This document shows, in pieces, positions 5,664-7,975 of a stretch of DNA of 7,975 nt. The stretch is taken from the NCBI GenBank assembly GCA_958372035.1, contig CATXML010000046.1:1-7975 (forward strand), in the 5' to 3' direction. The position numbers and the translations under genes are program-made. Position 1 is the first letter of the stretch. The number at the start of each line of letters is the position of its first letter. The notes beneath the pieces were generated by a model that had not been told where the DNA came from, ran no database searches, and saw only the letters and a list, made by a program, of their open reading frames with translations. The stretch comes from an uncultured Collinsella sp. GTDB lineage: Bacteria; Actinomycetota; Coriobacteriia; Coriobacteriales; Coriobacteriaceae.

Positions 5664-7280
5664 TTAGTCATCCGACCCTTCGTCCATGATTCCCAGATCA
5701 TCGAGTGCATCCTTTGCCGCCAATTCCATGGCAGGACCGATCAAGTCGATCAGATCGGTCGCAATAACACTCTTCTCACCATACTCCGTCGCCGCGGCAA
5801 AACCCGCGTAACTGTGAAGCGCAACGGCATACGAATACAGTAGCTCCCAGCGATCCATCTCATCACGCATGGTAGCCAGTGTGCCAGCCAAAATGCCCGC
5901 AAGAACATCGCCCGAGCCGGCAGTCGCCAACGACGCCGGACCCGAGAGCGGCAAAAGCACACGCTCAACGCCACAGATAGCCGTCGTCGGACCCTTGGCA
6001 ATAACCACGAGATTGTCGGAGCCAGCAGCCCAGACAACCTTCTGCGCGGCCGCGATTGCAGTCCCCAGATCGTTAACCTCGTCACCGGCGACCAAGCGCG
6101 AAAGCTCGCGATAGTGCGGCGTCATGACGAGCGGTTGCTCACGACGGTACATCTCAGGGTTGCTATCGATACCGTCGATAGCAATCTTAGAAAGGCAGTT
6201 GAGCGCATCGGCATCAAGGATCAGCGGCACATCAAGCTCCAACAAGCCCGAAACCACCTGCATGGCACCGGCAGACGTTGTCATGCCGGGACCGCACAAT
6301 ACGCAGCTGTACTTCTTTGCAATCTCGCACACGGTCATACGCGCAGCGGCACCAAAAGAGCCACGGGAATCGGACGGAATAGCAAAAACCGGAATTGAGG
6401 GAAGCGCCATGCGAATAAGATTGGCACACGCATCGGGCGTCGCGACAGCCACATAGCCGGCACCCGCGCGGGCAGCAGACTTGGCGGCCATAATGGCAGC
6501 GCCAGGATACTGCGCCGAACCGGCAACAATAAGGACGGAACCGCGAGAATATTTATCGATATTCGTGGGCAGCGGAGCAAAGAAATCCACCAGGTCACCG
6601 GGCTCGACTATCTCGGCGGCATGGTCGACATCATCGATGACCTCATCAAGCCGATCATAGAGGCTACCGCACACCAGATCACCGGCGTACTCTGGGCCAT
6701 CAGCGCTGTAGAGGCCAATCTTGGGCGTAATCATCGTGACCGTGCGCTCGGCACGAATGCAGTCGTCGTCGACAACACCGGTCTCGGCATTCAGACCCGA
6801 AGGAACATCGATGGACACCACATGGTCGGCGCAGTCGTTAACTGTCGGAATCCAGATGGAGAACGGTGCACGCAAGTCACCGTGGAAACCGGTACCAAAA
6901 ATAGCGTCAACAACAACGTCGGCCTTATCGATCAAAACCTCAAGCTCATCTCGTGAGGGACCGACGCACACATGTACGTCACGACCGGCGGTACGGCGGG
7001 CAACATGGCGAGCCAGAGCGGCAGGAATCTCATCCGGCTCAACCGGAGACACGATGTCCACGTCAACGCCTTTGTGACTCAAGATATCAGCCGCGACCCA
7101 GCCATCGCCACCGTTGTTGCCAAAACCGACCAGAACAAGGACGCGATCGGGATTGAGTTTTAGAATTTCACTAGCAGCAAACTCACCCGCCAGTTCCATA
7201 AGCTCGGCCTTCGAAGTTCCTTCGCGTTCGATAATATCCTCGAGGCGAACGACTTCCTCGGTACTCAAAACCGGTTTCAT
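5664..7280 (-). CDS. nnr: Bifunctional NAD(P)H-hydrate epimerase/dehydratase
   Basis: A 538-residue two-domain repair enzyme. Residues 1 to about 230 are NnrE (YjeF N-terminal, Rossmann-like): GFGNNGGDGWVAADIL at 52-67, DAIFGTGFHGDLRAPF at 125-140, and SIDVPSGLNAETG at 156-168. About 240-525 is NnrD (ribokinase-like): SRGSVLIVAGSAQYPGA, LCGPGMT (328-334), DADALN (356-361), AKGPTTAI, and AGSGDVLAG (454-462) with catalytic Asp458. NnrE epimerises R- and S-NAD(P)HX; NnrD dehydrates S-NAD(P)HX back to NAD(P)H using ADP or ATP. One departure from the common pattern is TPHYREL (387-393), where TPHPGE is usual. The ATG abuts the acpS stop with no gap; AGGAG lies within the acpS end. A short acidic tail (EGSDD) closes the protein. 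Confidence 0.96.
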   Translation of the reverse strand: MKPVLSTEEVVRLEDIIEREGTSKAELMELAGEFAASEILKLNPDRVLVLVGFGNNGGDGWVAADILSHKGVDVDIVSPVEPDEIPAALARHVARRTAGRDVHVCVGPSRDELEVLIDKADVVVDAIFGTGFHGDLRAPFSIWIPTVNDCADHVVSIDVPSGLNAETGVVDDDCIRAERTVTMITPKIGLYSADGPEYAGDLVCGSLYDRLDEVIDDVDHAAEIVEPGDLVDFFAPLPTNIDKYSRGSVLIVAGSAQYPGAAIMAAKSAARAGAGYVAVATPDACANLIRMALPSIPVFAIPSDSRGSFGAAARMTVCEIAKKYSCVLCGPGMTTSAGAMQVVSGLLELDVPLILDADALNCLSKIAIDGIDSNPEMYRREQPLVMTPHYRELSRLVAGDEVNDLGTAIAAAQKVVWAAGSDNLVVIAKGPTTAICGVERVLLPLSGPASLATAGSGDVLAGILAGTLATMRDEMDRWELLYSYAVALHSYAGFAAATEYGEKSVIATDLIDLIGPAMELAAKDALDDLGIMDEGSDD

Positions 7281-7820
7281 CTATGCTCCTAGCGTATCTT
7301 GCGAAGCATCGCCCTGATGCTCCGTCAAAGCTGAATTTTGCAGTTGCTCAAGCTCATCTAAAACCGAGCGAGCCTCTTTAAATGTTTGTGCAACGCGTTC
7401 CTTGGTGCTCACCTTTTCTTCCTTAGGCTTGGGTCGAGCATCCTCGGTGATCGCAATGGCATTGGCTACGGCCAAATCACCCGTCAAGGTAATGGAAAGC
7501 GCAACTTCAATGACACCCAACTCTTGAGCAATCTCGAGCGCTCGACCCGAAAGCACTGCTTTAGGCTTTCCGAGCTTATCACGCGTTACCGAGACGTCTT
7601 TGCGGCCGACGCCCTGGCTAAAGCCCGTACCAAGAGCCTTGAGAACCGCTTCACGAGAAGCAAAACGGCTCGCATAGTGCGCTGCAGGACGCGATGAAGC
7701 GTCGCAATATGCGCACTCTTCTTCGGTAAACACACGCCGAGCAAACGACGGCGTCTTTTCAAGGATTGATTTCATGCGGGAAATCTCGACGATATCAACG
7801 CCGATACCAGCTTCAGCCAT
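7281..7820 (-). CDS. acpS: Holo-[acyl-carrier-protein] synthase with C-terminal extension
   Basis: Residues 1-126 are an AcpS domain: GIGVDIVEISRM at 5-16 with the Mg-binding Asp9, and FASREAVLKALGTG at 53-66 with Glu57. It transfers 4'-phosphopantetheine from CoA to a serine of apo-ACP. Two things differ from the family pattern. The conserved SISHT near the end of the domain reads SITLT here, replacing Ser-His with Thr-Leu. There are also about 53 extra residues (127-179), starting with lysine/glutamate-rich KPKEEKVSTKE and continuing in a likely helical or coiled segment (RVAQTFKEARSVLDELEQLQ); typical AcpS proteins are about 120-126 residues. The ATG at 7820 is chosen over ATG at 7832 because the latter lies within the GGAGGTG ribosome binding site. 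First gene of the operon. Confidence 0.93.
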   Translation of the reverse strand: MAEAGIGVDIVEISRMKSILEKTPSFARRVFTEEECAYCDASSRPAAHYASRFASREAVLKALGTGFSQGVGRKDVSVTRDKLGKPKAVLSGRALEIAQELGVIEVALSITLTGDLAVANAIAITEDARPKPKEEKVSTKERVAQTFKEARSVLDELEQLQNSALTEHQGDASQDTLGA

Positions 7821-7823
7821 GTT

Positions 7824-7830
7824 CACCTCC
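7824..7830 (-). promoter_or_regulatory. Ribosome binding site fixing the acpS start
   Basis: On the minus strand GGAGGTG is followed by AAC and the ATG at 7820. The spacing is short but acceptable. The in-frame ATG at 7832 overlaps this site and has nothing comparable upstream, so the shorter 179-residue product, which starts MAEAGIGVDI, is preferred. Confidence 0.75.
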
Positions 7831-7849
7831 ATATTGCACAGACTAAGTT

Positions 7850-7879
7850 ATTGTAGCCCGTTAACGGAAGATGCGACAA
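7850..7879 (-). promoter_or_regulatory. Candidate promoter of the acpS operon
   Basis: On the minus strand TTGTCG (7879-7874) and TACAAT (7855-7850) are separated by 18 bases and resemble housekeeping -35 and -10 boxes (4 of 6 and 5 of 6 positions). Transcription would begin near 7843, about 22 bases before the acpS start. The spacer contains a perfect 10-base palindrome, CCGTTAACGG (7858-7867), which could be a repressor site or chance. No other promoter-like sequence stands out in the 155-base intergenic region. Confidence 0.5.
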
Positions 7880-7927
7880 ACGAGGGTCATAAAACACAGC
7901 GAGTTTGTTAGATCAGGCTTTAAACGC

Positions 7928-7959
7928 AAAAAAGGGGGAGGCCGCGAGGCCTCCCCCTT
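7928..7959 (-). terminator. Intrinsic terminator of a leftward gene outside the window
   Basis: A 12-base-pair perfect stem (7932-7943 with 7948-7959) is closed by a four-base loop (GCGA on the plus strand, TCGC on the minus strand) and is followed, on the minus strand, by a run of T (six in all, two of them in the stem). This is a textbook rho-independent terminator for transcription running leftward from a gene beyond the right edge. On the plus strand the stem is followed by CTTCTTC, a poorer tract, so termination in that direction would be weaker. It insulates the acpS operon from upstream read-through. Confidence 0.88.
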
Positions 7960-7975
7960 CTTCAAGTCTTGCGAC

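Overview
The window looks like chromosome from a high-GC Gram-positive of the Coriobacteriia (Collinsella or a close relative). The basis is gene content and protein style: a single TsaB-RimI-TsaD fusion polypeptide, a tightly packed acpS-nnr-alr-udg-tsaE-tsaBD operon, and GC-rich codon use. The lineage call is an inference from family knowledge; no search was run.

Right and centre (about 7975 down to 997, all minus strand). A strong intrinsic terminator at 7928-7959 closes a leftward gene outside the window. A candidate promoter (-35 at 7874-7879, -10 at 7850-7855) then starts six genes with junctions between a 14-base overlap and a 12-base gap. They are acpS (4'-phosphopantetheinyl transfer to acyl carrier protein), nnr (bifunctional NAD(P)H-hydrate epimerase/dehydratase), alr (alanine racemase), a family 4 uracil-DNA glycosylase, tsaE, and a 794-residue TsaB-RimI-TsaD fusion. 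The operon thus combines fatty-acid/ACP activation, cofactor repair, D-alanine supply for peptidoglycan, DNA base-excision repair, tRNA t6A37 synthesis and ribosomal protein acetylation.

Left end (1-725, plus strand). A type II toxin-antitoxin pair, a Phd/YefM-like antitoxin and a RelE/ParE-like toxin overlapping by 17 bases, converges on the operon. It has its own near-palindromic candidate operator and is visibly less GC-rich than the operon.

Junction (726-996). This is the most unusual part. A 44-base perfect inverted repeat (828-871 / 941-984) with a nested strong hairpin lies just after the tsaD stop. The symmetry extends further out: bases 745-816 are a diverged, inverted copy of the last codons of tsaD, so about 745-1065 is one large imperfect palindrome centred near 906. 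In addition, bases 1-51 are an exact inverted copy of 861-911, the centre of that palindrome, so the toxin-antitoxin pair lies between two copies of the same repeat. In the left copy the central sequence is identical but the adjoining stem sequence differs. This suggests a dispersed hairpin element with a conserved core and variable stems that is associated with rearrangement or cassette insertion at the 3' end of tsaD. No transposase, integrase, tRNA, rRNA or CRISPR array is visible.
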